A DNA stretch of 64,000 bases from Flectonema sp. DT1601 (Eukaryota > Euglenozoa > Diplonemea > Diplonemida > Diplonemidae), in assembly GCA_964019425.1 (NCBI GenBank), contig OZ025784.1, positions 248,001-312,000 of the forward strand, given 5' to 3'. Positions 63,812-64,000 of this stretch are shown piece after piece; the first letter of the stretch is position 1; each line of letters opens with the position of its first letter. The position numbers were made by a program, and so were the translations under genes. Below the pieces are notes generated by a model that made no database searches, had not been told where the DNA came from, and worked only from the letters and a program-made list of their open reading frames with translations.

Positions 63812-64000
63812 ATGTCTTCAACAATTGAGAAACCGAAACTAAACATCTGCGTAGTCGGAAGTCCCAGAAGTGGGAAGAGTACTTTGATGGGTCAGTTGAT
63901 CCTTTTGAACGGCGCTATTGACGAAAGGCAGATGAAAATATTTGAAACAGAAGCCAAGAAAAGAGGAAAAGCCAACATGAAGTACGCTTGGATAAGTGAC
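63812..64000 (+). CDS. EF1A/eRF3/HBS1-family translational GTPase, N-terminal 63 residues
   Basis: The gene runs off the right edge. MSSTIEKPKLNICVVG opens a GTPase domain. The P-loop reads GSPRSGKST where EF1A, eRF3 and HBS1 have GHVDSGKST or GHVDAGKST. The following STLMGQLILLNGAIDERQMK and the EAKKRGKANMKYAWISD stretch match the EF1A/HBS1 pattern (KYAW as in EF1A, STLMG as in HBS1). The loss of the His-Val-Asp part of the P-loop would be unusual for a canonical EF1A and suggests a divergent paralogue or a specialised factor. The rest of the gene is needed to decide. Confidence 0.75.
   Translation, partial: MSSTIEKPKLNICVVGSPRSGKSTLMGQLILLNGAIDERQMKIFETEAKKRGKANMKYAWISD

Overview
The window is nuclear DNA of a eukaryotic microbe (a protist), strongly A/T-biased and crowded with homopolymer A and T tracts. 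The reasons are: spliceosomal introns of 74-155 bp with GT..AG ends; eukaryote-only proteins (a PCNA-loader subunit of RFC, a FYVE protein, a MIB/HERC2-domain protein, a DDX5/DBP2-type helicase, an EF1A-family GTPase); a eukaryotic LSU rRNA fragment; and use of TAA, TAG and TGA all as stops. A hybrid histidine kinase excludes animals. I cannot name the species. Every supported gene from 22.6 kb to the right end is on the + strand, and nearly all have an AG splice acceptor shortly before the start codon. That resembles lineages with polycistronic transcription and spliced-leader trans-splicing (Euglenozoa, Perkinsozoa/dinoflagellates), but this is inference.

Left part (1-22 kb): repeat-rich, accessory DNA. 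A hairpin-rich tandem repeat (unit about 120-140 bp in two alternating subtypes) forms five array blocks at 1-3100, 6369-7935, 8363-10904, 12606-13999 and 18953-21590. A composite module of about 430 bp is attached to it in three copies (7936, 14000, 17294). Into these are inserted three copies of a short LTR-like element with 216-bp terminal repeats; two copies of an unclassified DNA transposon with TGAGGCGATCGGCAGG termini, one of them 2142 bp with a 5-bp AATCG target duplication; and an 1186-bp element (17758-18943) with 47-bp inverted repeats and a 9-bp TTTATTATT target duplication. This last element carries a piece of LSU rRNA, a tRNA-like sequence and a long GC-rich hairpin, so it looks like a Pack-MULE that captured host RNA genes. 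One coiled-coil ORF lies on the minus strand inside this region.

Right part (22-64 kb): host genes separated by long homopolymer-rich spacers. In order: an unrecognised 986-aa protein reconstructed from three exons; a double-FYVE protein; a TA-flanked DNA transposon relic (28879-30852); a partial duplicate of the 5' end of the S-adenosylhomocysteinase gene, followed by the real gene; a lipid-anchored-looking VWA protein; a four-helix membrane protein; a WW plus MIB/HERC2 protein; a Gly-rich DEAD-box helicase with two introns; a large coiled-coil/EF-hand-like protein; a membrane hybrid histidine kinase whose two halves are joined by an intron; NAD(P)HX dehydratase; a small unknown protein; RFC small subunit; and the first 63 codons of an EF1A-family GTPase.

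The genes do not form one pathway. They mix housekeeping (methyl cycle, NAD(P)H repair, replication clamp loading, translation, RNA helicase) with signalling and membrane-traffic functions. Two pairs of conserved intergenic sequences (39975/61167 and 31594/59554) may be small RNAs or old repeats; the first pair shows substitutions that keep base pairing.
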